Source: Alphaproteobacteria bacterium
GTDB lineage: Bacteria > Pseudomonadota > Alphaproteobacteria > JANQMY01
NCBI GenBank assembly: GCA_028289425.1
Contig: JANQPL010000004.1
Coordinates: 620,001 to 684,000 of the forward strand
Reading direction: 5' to 3'
DNA: 64,000 nucleotides
Positions 8,176-16,273 of this stretch are shown here, one piece after another. Positions within the stretch are counted from its first letter, which is position 1, and each line of letters starts with the position of its first letter. A program made the position numbers and the translations under genes. The notes beneath the pieces are model-generated. The model did no database searches, had not been told where the DNA came from, and was given only the letters and a program-made list of their open reading frames with translations.

Positions 8176-8334
8176 GGCACCGGTCCTTTCAAAGCTTCCT
8201 GTGTCTTTCTGCCCTCTGATATGACGCCCGGGGGCGCGAAAGCAAGTGTCGAAACGCCTCATCACCTGTCACGTAATTGATCGACGGGACCGTAGCGCTA
8301 ACGTCTCGACCGGATTTGACCGAAGGAGAGGACG

Positions 8335-8757
8335 ATGGTCGGCGATGTTATGGCGCAAGTGGAAGCGTTTCCCCAATGGCTTCAGTGGTGGCTGCGCTGG
8401 ATGCAAGTCATGCTGATCCTGCTGCCGCTCTTGTTCATCCGCTATCGCGAAGCGCAATACATTCTGATCGCGCAAGTGCTCAATTTTGCCGTGGGCACGG
8501 CCGTCGTGATTTGGGAAGGCGGCCAAGTGACCAAACTGTTCGGCTTGGGACACGTGTTTTGGGGCGTTGCCTTCGTTCTCATATTGATGCGCTGGCGCGC
8601 CGGTGTCATCGATTTCACCGGCCGGCCGCTCTATCGCGCCTGGCTCACCGCTGCGATGATCACACTGTCGATTTCCTTGCCGTTCGATGCTTATGACCTT
8701 TTTCAGTATGCGAACGGTTTGCGGATGCCTATGACCGAATACTATGCCACTCAGTAA
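8335..8757 (+). CDS. Small integral membrane protein, unknown
   Basis: A 140-residue protein with about four membrane segments (near residues 20-38, 42-60, 68-86 and 102-120) and a high share of aromatic and aliphatic residues. AAGGAGAGG lies just before the ATG. I do not recognise a family. It is followed by a SnoaL-like protein and a luciferase-like oxidoreductase on the same strand, and is divergent from the tandem GST-fold gene. Confidence 0.7.
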   Translation: MVGDVMAQVEAFPQWLQWWLRWMQVMLILLPLLFIRYREAQYILIAQVLNFAVGTAVVIWEGGQVTKLFGLGHVFWGVAFVLILMRWRAGVIDFTGRPLYRAWLTAAMITLSISLPFDAYDLFQYANGLRMPMTEYYATQ

Positions 8758-8832
8758 AATACCTGTCATGTAATTGAGCAGCGCCGCGCGATGGCTACGC
8801 TGAAGCTTCGTTGGAAATAGGAGGACTGAGTC

Positions 8833-9195
8833 ATGAGTAACGCGAAGCAAATCGTCGACGGCTATTTCACCATGTGGAACGAACCAAATGCGGACGAACG
8901 CCAAACCGTCATTCAACGGGTGTGGTCGGAAGATGCCGTCTCGGTCGATCCGGTGGTCCAAGTGGAAGGTCATGCCGCCATTGGCGACATGGTGTCCAAG
9001 TTTCACCAGGACTATCCCGGCCATTCCTTCGCCTTGTCGGGCGAGATTGTGGAACATCACGACCGTTTGCGCTTTCACTGGCGCATGATGGACCCAAAGG
9101 GCGACGTGCAATTGAGCGGGCTTGATTGCGTGCGCCTGTCGCAAGACGGCCGCATTGCCGATCTTGCAGGCTTCTTTGACGCAACGCCGGCTTGA
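8833..9195 (+). CDS. SnoaL-like/NTF2-fold protein
   Basis: A 120-residue single-domain protein of the SnoaL/NTF2-like cone fold: an N-terminal helix (KQIVDGYFTMWNE), a SEDAVSVDP strand, the GHAAIGDMVSKF helix, and beta strands rich in charged residues (EHHDRLRFHWRM). A strong AGGAGG lies about 10 bases before the ATG. This fold serves as polyketide cyclase, ketosteroid isomerase or a ligand-binding domain. It ends 6 bases before a luciferase-like oxidoreductase, so a shared transcript and pathway are likely. Substrate unknown. Confidence 0.8.
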   Translation: MSNAKQIVDGYFTMWNEPNADERQTVIQRVWSEDAVSVDPVVQVEGHAAIGDMVSKFHQDYPGHSFALSGEIVEHHDRLRFHWRMMDPKGDVQLSGLDCVRLSQDGRIADLAGFFDATPA

Positions 9196-9201
9196 TCCGC
9201 C

Positions 9202-10152
9202 ATGAGAGCCGGCTTTGTACTGCCCACGCGAAATGTGGTGACGGGCAGTGCCGCGCCATCATCGGCCATGCGGTCGATGGTGGCGTGCGCCACCCGTCTG
9301 GATCAACTTGGATACGACTCCGTTTGGGTCGGCGATTCTTTGTTGGGCCGCCCGCGCCCGGAACCGCTTACCGTCTTGGCGGCGATTGCTGCGTATACGG
9401 AACGTATCACACTGGGAACCTCGGCCCTGCTGCCGGCCATGCGCCATCCGCTGCAATTGGCTCAACAGGCCGCGACCCTTGATCTGATCGCCGATGGCCG
9501 GTTGATTTTGGGGTCAGGCGTGGGTTTCCCCAATGATCAGACTCGTCGCGAGCTCGATGCGCTGGGCATTGACTATAAAACCCGGGGCGCGCGGGCCCAT
9601 GAAGCGGTCGCCTGGTGCAAGGCGTTGTGGGGCGGTGCCGCGCCGAGCGATCCCCGCTTTTGGCAATTGGAACCGGGGCTCGTCATGGAACCGCATTCCG
9701 TGCAGCAAGGCGGCCCTAAATTCTGGCTCGGCGGCGCAAGCGAGTCCGCCTGCCGGCGCGTCGCCCGGGACTATGACGGGTGGATGCCCACAAGCCCCAA
9801 CCCGGACGTATTTGCCAAAGGGTGGCAGCTCATTCGGGAAGAGGCGACGGCACAGGGCCGCTCTGTGGAGGACATTACCGGCTGCACCGTGCTGACGATT
9901 TCTCTTGATGCGAATGAAACGGTCGCGGAACAAAAGCTGCGGAGCTTCATCGAAACCTATTACAGCGCGCCCTTGGAAGCGGCCCGCACGGTTGTGGGGT
10001 GTTCATCGGGAACGGTTGAGACAGTGATGGACGATATCCGCGCCTTTGAAGCCGCCGGCGTTTCTCATTTGATGCTGCGGTTCGCCGCCGACGACCAGGA
10101 AGCCGAGATCGACAAATGGGCGGCGCAATTGATTGCGGCGTTGCGCACCTGA
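9202..10152 (+). CDS. LLM class flavin-dependent oxidoreductase
   Basis: A 316-residue luciferase-like monooxygenase (TIM barrel, FMN or F420). Family features include LDQLGYDSVWVGDSLL (residues about 33-48), TERITLGTSALLPAMRHP, the LDLIADGRLILGSGVGFP segment, FWLGGASESACRRVARDYDGWMP, and a C-terminal helix pair. It starts 6 bases after the SnoaL-like gene. Its stop is 8 bases before a perfect 28-bp inverted repeat that separates it from a second, convergent LLM protein. Confidence 0.85.
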   Translation: MRAGFVLPTRNVVTGSAAPSSAMRSMVACATRLDQLGYDSVWVGDSLLGRPRPEPLTVLAAIAAYTERITLGTSALLPAMRHPLQLAQQAATLDLIADGRLILGSGVGFPNDQTRRELDALGIDYKTRGARAHEAVAWCKALWGGAAPSDPRFWQLEPGLVMEPHSVQQGGPKFWLGGASESACRRVARDYDGWMPTSPNPDVFAKGWQLIREEATAQGRSVEDITGCTVLTISLDANETVAEQKLRSFIETYYSAPLEAARTVVGCSSGTVETVMDDIRAFEAAGVSHLMLRFAADDQEAEIDKWAAQLIAALRT

Positions 10153-10160
10153 ATTAAAGT

Positions 10161-10250
10161 GAATTAAAGGGACACAATACTAAATTCGCGCGCCGATTGC
10201 CTGAAGGACCGAGCGGGCCTTTCGAATTTAGTATTGTGTCCCTTTAATTC
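10161..10250. repeat. Perfect 28-bp inverted repeat (REP/MITE-like hairpin)
   Basis: Bases 10161-10188 are the exact reverse complement of 10223-10250, with a 34-base loop. The arms contain GGGACACAATACTAAATT. The element exactly fills the gap between two convergent genes, 8 bases after one stop and directly next to the other. A partial duplicate of the arm end (GAATTAAAG) sits at 10151-10159. It could serve as a bidirectional terminator; the perfect long arms suggest a recently spread non-autonomous element. Confidence 0.9.
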
Positions 10251-11102
10251 CTAATTTCCATCGAGGATTCCGTTCAGCCGCCTTGCGTGCGTGTCGAGGG
10301 CGGACAGAACCTCCGCGTCGGCCACCGGTGGTAGGGTAACGATCACGCGTTCCACACCGGCGTCTTTGTATTGCGCCACCATGTCCGGGTCGCCGGCAGA
10401 GGAATAGACGCTCACACGCACATCGTCCGGGTTGCGGCCGGCGCGCTCGAAGGCGGCGCGCAGCTTCGGGATCTGGCCGATGATATCGCTATAGCCTTCG
10501 ATGGGGATCCAGCCATCCATGTAAGCCGCGATGTCGTCGAAGTTCGCCGTTGTCGCGCGGCTGCCCAGCCAGATCGGTGGCCGCGGGGATTGGACGGGTT
10601 TGGGCCAGGACCAGCTCGGTTCCACGGATACATGTTCCCCTTGGTAGCCGCCAATGTCGTTGCGCCACAGTTCTTCCATCAACGCCACTTTGTCTTTCAT
10701 GATTGCGGGGGCATTCGAAATGTCGACGCCGTGGGTCTCAAATTCCTCCTTGTTCCAGCCATAGCCGATGCCGAATTCAAATCGGCCGTCGGACAACCAA
10801 TCAAGCGTCGCCACTTCCTTTGCCGTAATCACCGCGTCGCGGATCGGTACCATGGCCACACCCGTTCCCACACGGAGGGTTTTGGTGACAGCGGCGGCCG
10901 ACGCCAGCGTTACGAACGGATCGCTGGTGCGCTTATACCATTCGGGCAGATCACCGCCCGGCCAAGGCGTTTTGCGGCTGGCGGGCAGATGGGTTTTTTC
11001 CGGTACCCAGAGGGAGTCAAAACCACGCGCCTCTAATTCGGGCGCAAGCCGGGTCATCTTGATGGTTTGATCGGTGGCGAAGATCATGGCGCCGATTTTC
11101 AT
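10251..11102 (-). CDS. LLM class F420/FMN-dependent oxidoreductase (TIGR03619-like)
   Basis: A 283-residue luciferase-like oxidoreductase. MKIGAMIFATDQTIKMTRLA starts the barrel; LEARGFDSLWVPEKTHLPAS, LRVGTGVAMVPIRDA, TLDWLSDGRFEFGIGYGWN and RPPIWLGS follow in family order. The GIGYGWNKEEFETHG segment is typical of the TIGR03619 group, many members of which use F420. I chose ATG 11102 because GGAAGGG precedes it; it overlaps the upstream thioesterase stop as ATGA, so the two are translationally coupled. Whether this organism makes F420 cannot be told from the window. Confidence 0.85.
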   Translation of the reverse strand: MKIGAMIFATDQTIKMTRLAPELEARGFDSLWVPEKTHLPASRKTPWPGGDLPEWYKRTSDPFVTLASAAAVTKTLRVGTGVAMVPIRDAVITAKEVATLDWLSDGRFEFGIGYGWNKEEFETHGVDISNAPAIMKDKVALMEELWRNDIGGYQGEHVSVEPSWSWPKPVQSPRPPIWLGSRATTANFDDIAAYMDGWIPIEGYSDIIGQIPKLRAAFERAGRNPDDVRVSVYSSAGDPDMVAQYKDAGVERVIVTLPPVADAEVLSALDTHARRLNGILDGN

Positions 11103-11746
11103 GGGATATCCCTTCCGGTTTGCGGCCAAGATAGTTGGTCGAGCGTGGCGGCATTTTCCTCTTCGCGTACAGCGCTTTCTTCGAGTTGGCGTCGTGCCGC
11201 GTCATCGTCGGTTTGTTCGGCAAAAGCGCGGTAGAGGGCCGCGCCCGTGCGCTCCAGCTCGGCAAGGATCGCTGCTTGTTCGGTGACTGATTTGCCCACA
11301 AATACTTTGCCCATCGCTTCGGCTGGCGTTGGCTCACGGGTCAACTTGTACGTGACCTGGGCGCGGGCGACTAAGTTGCTGTCGTTATCGTGAACATCGA
11401 CTTCGCAGAAACAAATGGTGCCGCCGCGGCGCACGACCCGCGCCGTCGCTGTCAAATCCTGTCCGCGCGCTGCTGACATGAATGACAAAGACAGATCGAT
11501 GGTGAGGCCCCGATGACGCTCAGGCTGTTCCACCATACTCCAGGCAGCGCCCGTTGCTGCGCAGTCGGCAAGACTCAAGATCGCGCCCCCATGGACAATG
11601 TCGCCGACGGTGGTGTTGTCTTTGCGGAACGGCATCACATAGACCCCGCAATCGTCCTCGATGGACTTGCAGGTGATGCCCAGTTTCGAGGACAGGGGAG
11701 ATAATCGGTCGATCAGCTGATCTCGGGTAAATCGGGGCTGTGCCAT
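11099..11746 (-). CDS. PaaI/YdiI-type hotdog thioesterase
   Basis: A 215-residue protein whose residues about 30-140 form a hotdog acyl-CoA thioesterase domain: VHGGAILSLADCAATGAAW contains the usual HGG and the acidic catalytic position, followed by TIDLSLSFMSAARGQDL and ARVVRRGGTICFCEVDVHD. An extra C-terminal helical region (about residues 150-215, rich in Glu, Ala and Arg) is longer than in ordinary PaaI proteins and may form a coiled coil. Start ATG 11746 is set by homology; the ribosome site is weak. Coupled by ATGA overlap to the LLM oxidoreductase. Confidence 0.83.
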   Translation of the reverse strand: MAQPRFTRDQLIDRLSPLSSKLGITCKSIEDDCGVYVMPFRKDNTTVGDIVHGGAILSLADCAATGAAWSMVEQPERHRGLTIDLSLSFMSAARGQDLTATARVVRRGGTICFCEVDVHDNDSNLVARAQVTYKLTREPTPAEAMGKVFVGKSVTEQAAILAELERTGAALYRAFAEQTDDDAARRQLEESAVREEENAATLDQLSWPQTGRDIP

Positions 11747-11969
11747 GGGCTTGTCTCGCAGGGTTTGTGAGGATCCAGCCAAGATGGCCAGCGGGCGCTG
11801 TTGCCGCAATTACGTATCAGGTAGTCACACCGTTAGCGCCCAAGCGCAGAAATCCGCCGATTAAATCATGCAGAAATGCATGATTATGATGCGTTTGTCG
11901 CTATACCAATGTATTTTTGCTCGACATATGTTTGGCCATGCAGATATGCTGAACCTGATGGAGGGAATA

Positions 11970-12377
11970 GTGACAACAGAACTCTGGATGCTGCTGGGAA
12001 CGGTCGGAGTCCTCTTTATACTGACAATGGGCGTCCAGCCCTTTGCCAATACCGTGGCAGGGATTTCGCCAAATGTGGTCTTCGGAAACAGAGAAGACAT
12101 GCCGCCGCTTACCGGTCTTCGCGGCCGTGCGCAGCGGGCCGTGCTCAACCTGATCGAAGGGCTGGCTATCTTCGCCCCGCTGGTGATCGTGGCGCATGTC
12201 GCAGGCGTTTCGAATGAACTGACGGTTGGTGGCGCCACACTTTACTTTGCTGCCCGCGCGGCGCACGCAACGATCTATGTGCTTGGCATTCCCTATTTGC
12301 GGACGCTTGCCTTCCTCGCCGGCGTGATCGGCCAGGGTATGATCGTCGCGGCATTACTGGGATATTCTGGGGCCTGA
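11970..12377 (+). CDS. MAPEG family membrane protein
   Basis: A 135-residue four-helix membrane protein of the MAPEG superfamily (COG3686 type). Helix 1 is LWMLLGTVGVLFILTMG; the conserved loop GLRGRAQRAVLNLIEGLAIF (with the Arg and Asn-Leu-Glu signature) follows; helices 3 and 4 contain LYFAARAAHATIYVLGIPYLR. I chose GTG 11970 because GGAGGG lies 5 bases upstream; ATGs at 11958 and 11868 lack a ribosome site. Bacterial members are presumed glutathione- or lipid-active but are poorly studied. A LysR regulator gene starts 27 bases downstream. Confidence 0.82.
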   Translation: MTTELWMLLGTVGVLFILTMGVQPFANTVAGISPNVVFGNREDMPPLTGLRGRAQRAVLNLIEGLAIFAPLVIVAHVAGVSNELTVGGATLYFAARAAHATIYVLGIPYLRTLAFLAGVIGQGMIVAALLGYSGA

Positions 12378-12404
12378 CAATATCTATCGCGCCAACACGG
12401 AAAA

Positions 12405-13313
12405 ATGCCGGACTTTGATTGGGATAACATTCGACACTTTTTAGAAGTGGTCAAACAGGGGTCCGCGACAAAAGCGGCGCGGGCCTTGGGGGTCAACCAG
12501 TCGACCGTGTCCCGCAGAATGACCACGCTGGAAGAGCAATTGGGCGCCGCTCTCTTTGACCGCTCCCACAGCAATCTTTGGCTGATTACACCCATTGGCG
12601 AACGCCTTGCGGCGGTCGCCAATACAATGCGGGACCAAGCCAATGAAATCGAGAGATTGGCCTTCAGCAGCACGCAGGAGATCTCCGGCACGGTGCGCCT
12701 CACCGTGGGGGATTTCTCCATGCGGGAAATCATCATTGGGATCGTGGAAGGCTTCTGCCGCGATTTTCCAAACATTGAGATCGAGTTCATCGTCTCTGAC
12801 ACAGGCCTTGACCTCTCCGCGCGCGAGGCGGACATCGCCGTTCGTGGCACCGATGCGCCCCCGCCCAATGTGATCGGCAAGCGCATCGGCGAAGTGTCGT
12901 ATCGCGTCTATGGGGTCAAGAAATACTACGACCAGTTTGTGGCGGGCGACCGCACCATGCCCTGCATATCGTGGCTTGGTGACGGCACCACGCGGCCTGC
13001 CTGGATCCGCCGGAATTTTCCCGACTGCGCGATCGTGCACCGGGTCAACTCGGCGACTGTCGGCGTGGAAATGGCGAAACAAGCCATGGGATTGCTGCAA
13101 GTGGATTGCATGGCGGGGGATGTGGAACGCAAGCTTTATCGAATTCCCGTGAACTTTGTGGAAAAAGGATGGGGGTTTTGGGTTCTATCCCATGTGGATC
13201 TTAGAACCACGCCACGGGTCCGCTTGTTGCGCGATCGATTGGTGCGCTCACTGACGGAAAAATTGCCCCTCATCGAAGGTCGGGCGCCGATCCGACCGGA
13301 AGCTTCTCAATAG
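12405..13313 (+). CDS. LysR family transcriptional regulator
   Basis: A 302-residue LysR-type regulator. The winged helix-turn-helix is at residues 5-65 (DNIRHFLEVVKQGSATKAAR, then VNQSTVSRRMTTLEEQLGAALFDR), followed by a linker helix and a periplasmic-binding-like effector domain from about residue 95. It follows the MAPEG gene on the same strand, not divergently as is usual, so its target is unclear: it could regulate the MAPEG gene, itself or distant genes. The effector cannot be predicted. Confidence 0.9.
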   Translation: MPDFDWDNIRHFLEVVKQGSATKAARALGVNQSTVSRRMTTLEEQLGAALFDRSHSNLWLITPIGERLAAVANTMRDQANEIERLAFSSTQEISGTVRLTVGDFSMREIIIGIVEGFCRDFPNIEIEFIVSDTGLDLSAREADIAVRGTDAPPPNVIGKRIGEVSYRVYGVKKYYDQFVAGDRTMPCISWLGDGTTRPAWIRRNFPDCAIVHRVNSATVGVEMAKQAMGLLQVDCMAGDVERKLYRIPVNFVEKGWGFWVLSHVDLRTTPRVRLLRDRLVRSLTEKLPLIEGRAPIRPEASQ

Positions 13314-13425
13314 AAACATCACTGCCCCGCCGCCTCTGTCCTGCCATTACCTTGCAAGTATTTGAGAGACCGTGGCGGCACCGTCACAGTGTCTGATCTT
13401 GTGTTTGAAAAAACGAGTGGTGGCA

Positions 13426-14310
13426 ATGATTCCCCTTATAGATGGAAACGCCCCCGGCCGCCTGGCACGTATCGATGGTAATCGAGTGCATTATTTGCGC
13501 GAGGGTCGCGGACCGACGCCCATCGTGTATGTAACGGGTCTGGGCGTATGGAGCCCGCATCATGCGGTCTTGCACGAAAAGCTGAGTGCGGTCTCCGATA
13601 CGATCCTGATTGATCGGCCGGGATACGGGTGGAGCAATCTGTCGCGTTTCCCACGCACGATCGAGGTAAATGCCCAAGACCTCGCTGCACAACTCACGGC
13701 GTTGAATGTACCGGCGCCGGCAGTCATCGCCGGACATTCTTATGGGGGGCTGGTGGCGCTGTCTTACGCCGCTTTATTTCCGGAAGCGGTCAAGGCAGTG
13801 GTTTTGGTGGACAGCGCCCATCCGGACCAATGGCGCCGATTTCCGCCTGCATTGGGACAGTTCTTTCATGATCGGCCGATCGAGCTCATGCGCCGGGCGG
13901 CGCTCACAGCCGTCAACGCATTCGGCCATTCGCTTGATGAACACGCTTATTCCCTGTCGGGGCCTGACGATGAAGCTGCGGTACGGGCTGCGCTGGAAGA
14001 ACCGGCACTCCATGTGGCCATGGCGTCCGAATTGGAAAACGCAGCATCCCCACCGCAAGCATTTCCCCTTTCGTCGGGCCGCCCTCTCGATATTCCGTTG
14101 ACGGTCTTAACGGCGCGCTACAGTTTTGAACATTTCATCCCGGACCGGACGAATGCGCTTTACAAGGAAGCGCAAGCGATGTGGCTGACCTTGCAACACG
14201 AATACCTCGACGCCAGCCGGCAATCGGTCCAGCGTTTCGCCGATGCGGATCATGCGCTGCACGTATCCGATCCCGACAGCATCGTCTCAGCCGTCACACA
14301 GTATTTATGA
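13426..14310 (+). CDS. Alpha/beta hydrolase
   Basis: A 294-residue alpha/beta hydrolase. The nucleophile elbow is GHSYGG with Ser105; the oxyanion segment VTGLGVWSPHH and LIDRPGYGWSN precede it; the catalytic His is probably in DADHALHVS near the C-terminus. A cap-like segment spans residues about 140-220. The start ATG 13426 is chosen because homology begins there; an upstream GTG at 13372 would add 18 residues of no known similarity. Esterase or epoxide/haloalkane hydrolase-like activity is possible. Confidence 0.83.
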   Translation: MIPLIDGNAPGRLARIDGNRVHYLREGRGPTPIVYVTGLGVWSPHHAVLHEKLSAVSDTILIDRPGYGWSNLSRFPRTIEVNAQDLAAQLTALNVPAPAVIAGHSYGGLVALSYAALFPEAVKAVVLVDSAHPDQWRRFPPALGQFFHDRPIELMRRAALTAVNAFGHSLDEHAYSLSGPDDEAAVRAALEEPALHVAMASELENAASPPQAFPLSSGRPLDIPLTVLTARYSFEHFIPDRTNALYKEAQAMWLTLQHEYLDASRQSVQRFADADHALHVSDPDSIVSAVTQYL

Positions 14311-14390
14311 CCGGAGGCCCGTTATTACCTGGCATGCAATTGAGAGCCAGCGGGAACGCGCTATCTTGAAAAGACGATTGGAGGTGACCG

Positions 14391-14699
14391 ATGAAAAATG
14401 TCTATCTCGTCTTTGCTATTGTCGGCGCTGTGGTGCCTTATATCTTCTTTCTGGACTTCTTCAATACGTCGGGGTTTGCACTCGACGGGTTCATGGCCGG
14501 CTTGTTCGCCAATGGCGCGGCGGGCGGTTTCACGGCCGACCTGTTGATCACATCGGTGGTGTTTTGGATTTACTTATGGACGCGCAACGTGGCCAATATG
14601 TGGGTGTACGTCGTATTAAACCTGACGATCGGGTTGTCCTGCGCCTTGCCCGCCTATCTCTACATGAATGCACGCCAGGAAGAAGCTGCTCTGGCGTAA
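14391..14699 (+). CDS. DUF2834 membrane protein
   Basis: A 102-residue protein with three predicted membrane helices, matching the DUF2834 family: N-terminal helix with GAVVPYIFFLDFF, the GFMAGLFANGAAGGFTADLL segment and a VVFWIYLWTR helix. GGAGGT lies about 8 bases before the ATG. No function is known for the family. It converges on the Flp pilin gene, whose stop codon lies inside a hairpin between them. Confidence 0.8.
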   Translation: MKNVYLVFAIVGAVVPYIFFLDFFNTSGFALDGFMAGLFANGAAGGFTADLLITSVVFWIYLWTRNVANMWVYVVLNLTIGLSCALPAYLYMNARQEEAALA

Positions 14700-14730
14700 C
14701 ACGACGCGGGCGGCTTAGCCGCCCATCGTG
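14700..14730. terminator. Inverted repeat between convergent genes, likely bidirectional terminator
   Basis: CACGA and TCGTG enclose GGGCGGC-TTA-GCCGCCC, giving a two-part stem whose 3-base loop is the Flp pilin stop codon. There is no T-run on either side, so intrinsic termination is uncertain, but the position between two convergent stops supports that use. Confidence 0.5.
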
Positions 14731-14882
14731 GCGCTAAGGGTGTTCCAGGCCGTGGTCAGGATGTTGGTGACCGGCGTGACCGCCGCGAGGATCGCCCCAA
14801 CGATGAGTGAGGCAATGACGCCATACTCCACCATGGTCGCACCGTCCGCATCAGTCAGGAATCTCTTGAACAATTTTGCCAT
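14715..14882 (-). CDS. Flp/type IVb pilin subunit
   Basis: A 55-residue Flp-type prepilin. A short basic leader (MAKLFKRFLTDADG) ends in Gly, followed by ATMVEYGVIASLIVGAILAA, which carries the Glu at position +5 and the Tyr typical of class IVb pilins; a prepilin peptidase would cut between Gly and Ala. An in-frame ATG three codons upstream (14891) is an alternative start. No tad/cpa assembly genes are nearby, so the pilus machinery, if any, is elsewhere. The gene is transcribed on its own. Confidence 0.85.
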   Translation of the reverse strand: MAKLFKRFLTDADGATMVEYGVIASLIVGAILAAVTPVTNILTTAWNTLSATMGG

Positions 14883-15166
14883 AAGGGTCATTCCCCGTCT
14901 GCGAACGGTTAAAGCGACGGTTGGGTACCGGCTGATGTGCAGGAGGCGTGCCACGCGGGAAATCGCGGATTTCAGCAACAATCCTGACCGGATCTTTCCA
15001 ATTTAAGTCGCATTTTAAGAAAACTGTCCCGTTCCGTGACGGGTCGCGCGGGCGCTGTGCCAATGCGGCACGGGGACCAGTCATCTCATTCGTGATGACA
15101 GATTTGGCCCTATCCCGGCTATGGTAAGACTGAACATCAAGAATGATGATTGGCCGGGGCACGCTT

Positions 15167-16273
15167 ATGGAATTCGCATTCACAGCAGAACAGGAACAGT
15201 TTCGAGAGATCGTCGGGCGATTCCTGACGGATAAATCGCCGACCACGGCGGTACGTCGGCTCATGGACACTGAAGAAGGCTACGAACGCCAAGTATGGCA
15301 ACAATTGTGCGGCGAATTGGGGCTGGCCGGTCTGCACATTCCGGAAGCATATGGGGGTTCGGGCTTCGGACCGGTGGAGCTGGGCGTTGCCATGGAGGAA
15401 CAGGGCCGCGCTCTGTTGTGTGCGCCTTATCTGGGCAGTGCGGTGATGGCCGGTTATGCGATCCTGCTGGGCGCCAGTGAAGATCAAAAACAGAAGTTGC
15501 TGCCGCCGATCGCGACGGGATCGAAGATAGCGAGTTTGGCGGTCACGGAAAGGTCCGGTTTCTGGTCGGAAACGGATGTGAACCTCGCCGCGACGCCCGA
15601 GGGGGGTGGGTATCGCCTTTCCGGGCAAAAGCGGTTTGTGCTCAACGGCGGTGAAGCGGACCTGATGGTTGTGGTTGGACGAACCGCTGCGGGACTGTCC
15701 CTGTTCGCCGTCGAATCGGGCGCTGACGGTGTATCCGCATCGCCCGCGCCGGCCATGGACCCCACCCGTAAAATCGCCGATGTGATCTTCGACAATGTGC
15801 CCGCCGTGTTGCTCGGCGAAGAGGGCAAGGCGCCGCTTGAGGACATCTACAATGCGGTGCTCATTGCATTTGCTAACGAAATGATCGGCGGGGCGCAGGC
15901 ACTGCTCACCTCGGCCATCGACTACGCCAAATTGCGGGTGCAGTTCGGCCGCGCCATCGGTTCCTTCCAGGCGATCAAACATCGGTGTGCGGATTTATTG
16001 GTGCAGGTGGAACTTGCTAAATCCACCGCGTACCAAGCGGCCCAAACACTTGCGGCAGGCGAAGATGCCACTGTGGCCGCCAGCATGGCCAAGGCGGCGG
16101 CCAGTGAATGCTACCTGCATGCCGCCAAGGAGTGTATCCAATTCCATGGCGGGATCGGCTTTACCTGGGAAAACGACACTCATTTATGGTTCAAGCGGGC
16201 GAAAAGCTCGGAAGTCTTTCTCGGCACACCGAAACAACACCGCGAACGCCTGCTGGCAGCGATGGGGGTATGA
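15167..16273 (+). CDS. Acyl-CoA dehydrogenase (FadE28/ACAD alpha-type)
   Basis: A 368-residue FAD-dependent acyl-CoA dehydrogenase. MEFAFTAEQEQFREIVGRFL opens the N-terminal helical domain, LHIPEAYGGSGFGPVELGVA the second part, a central beta domain follows, and the C-terminal helix bundle ends with IQFHGGIGFTWENDTHLWFK. That HGGIGFTWE signature marks the subunits found in heteromeric pairs of actinobacterial and alphaproteobacterial steroid or side-chain degradation. I set the start at ATG 15167 by homology; ATG 15143 is possible. It overlaps the next acyl-CoA dehydrogenase as ATGA. Confidence 0.87.
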   Translation: MEFAFTAEQEQFREIVGRFLTDKSPTTAVRRLMDTEEGYERQVWQQLCGELGLAGLHIPEAYGGSGFGPVELGVAMEEQGRALLCAPYLGSAVMAGYAILLGASEDQKQKLLPPIATGSKIASLAVTERSGFWSETDVNLAATPEGGGYRLSGQKRFVLNGGEADLMVVVGRTAAGLSLFAVESGADGVSASPAPAMDPTRKIADVIFDNVPAVLLGEEGKAPLEDIYNAVLIAFANEMIGGAQALLTSAIDYAKLRVQFGRAIGSFQAIKHRCADLLVQVELAKSTAYQAAQTLAAGEDATVAASMAKAAASECYLHAAKECIQFHGGIGFTWENDTHLWFKRAKSSEVFLGTPKQHRERLLAAMGV

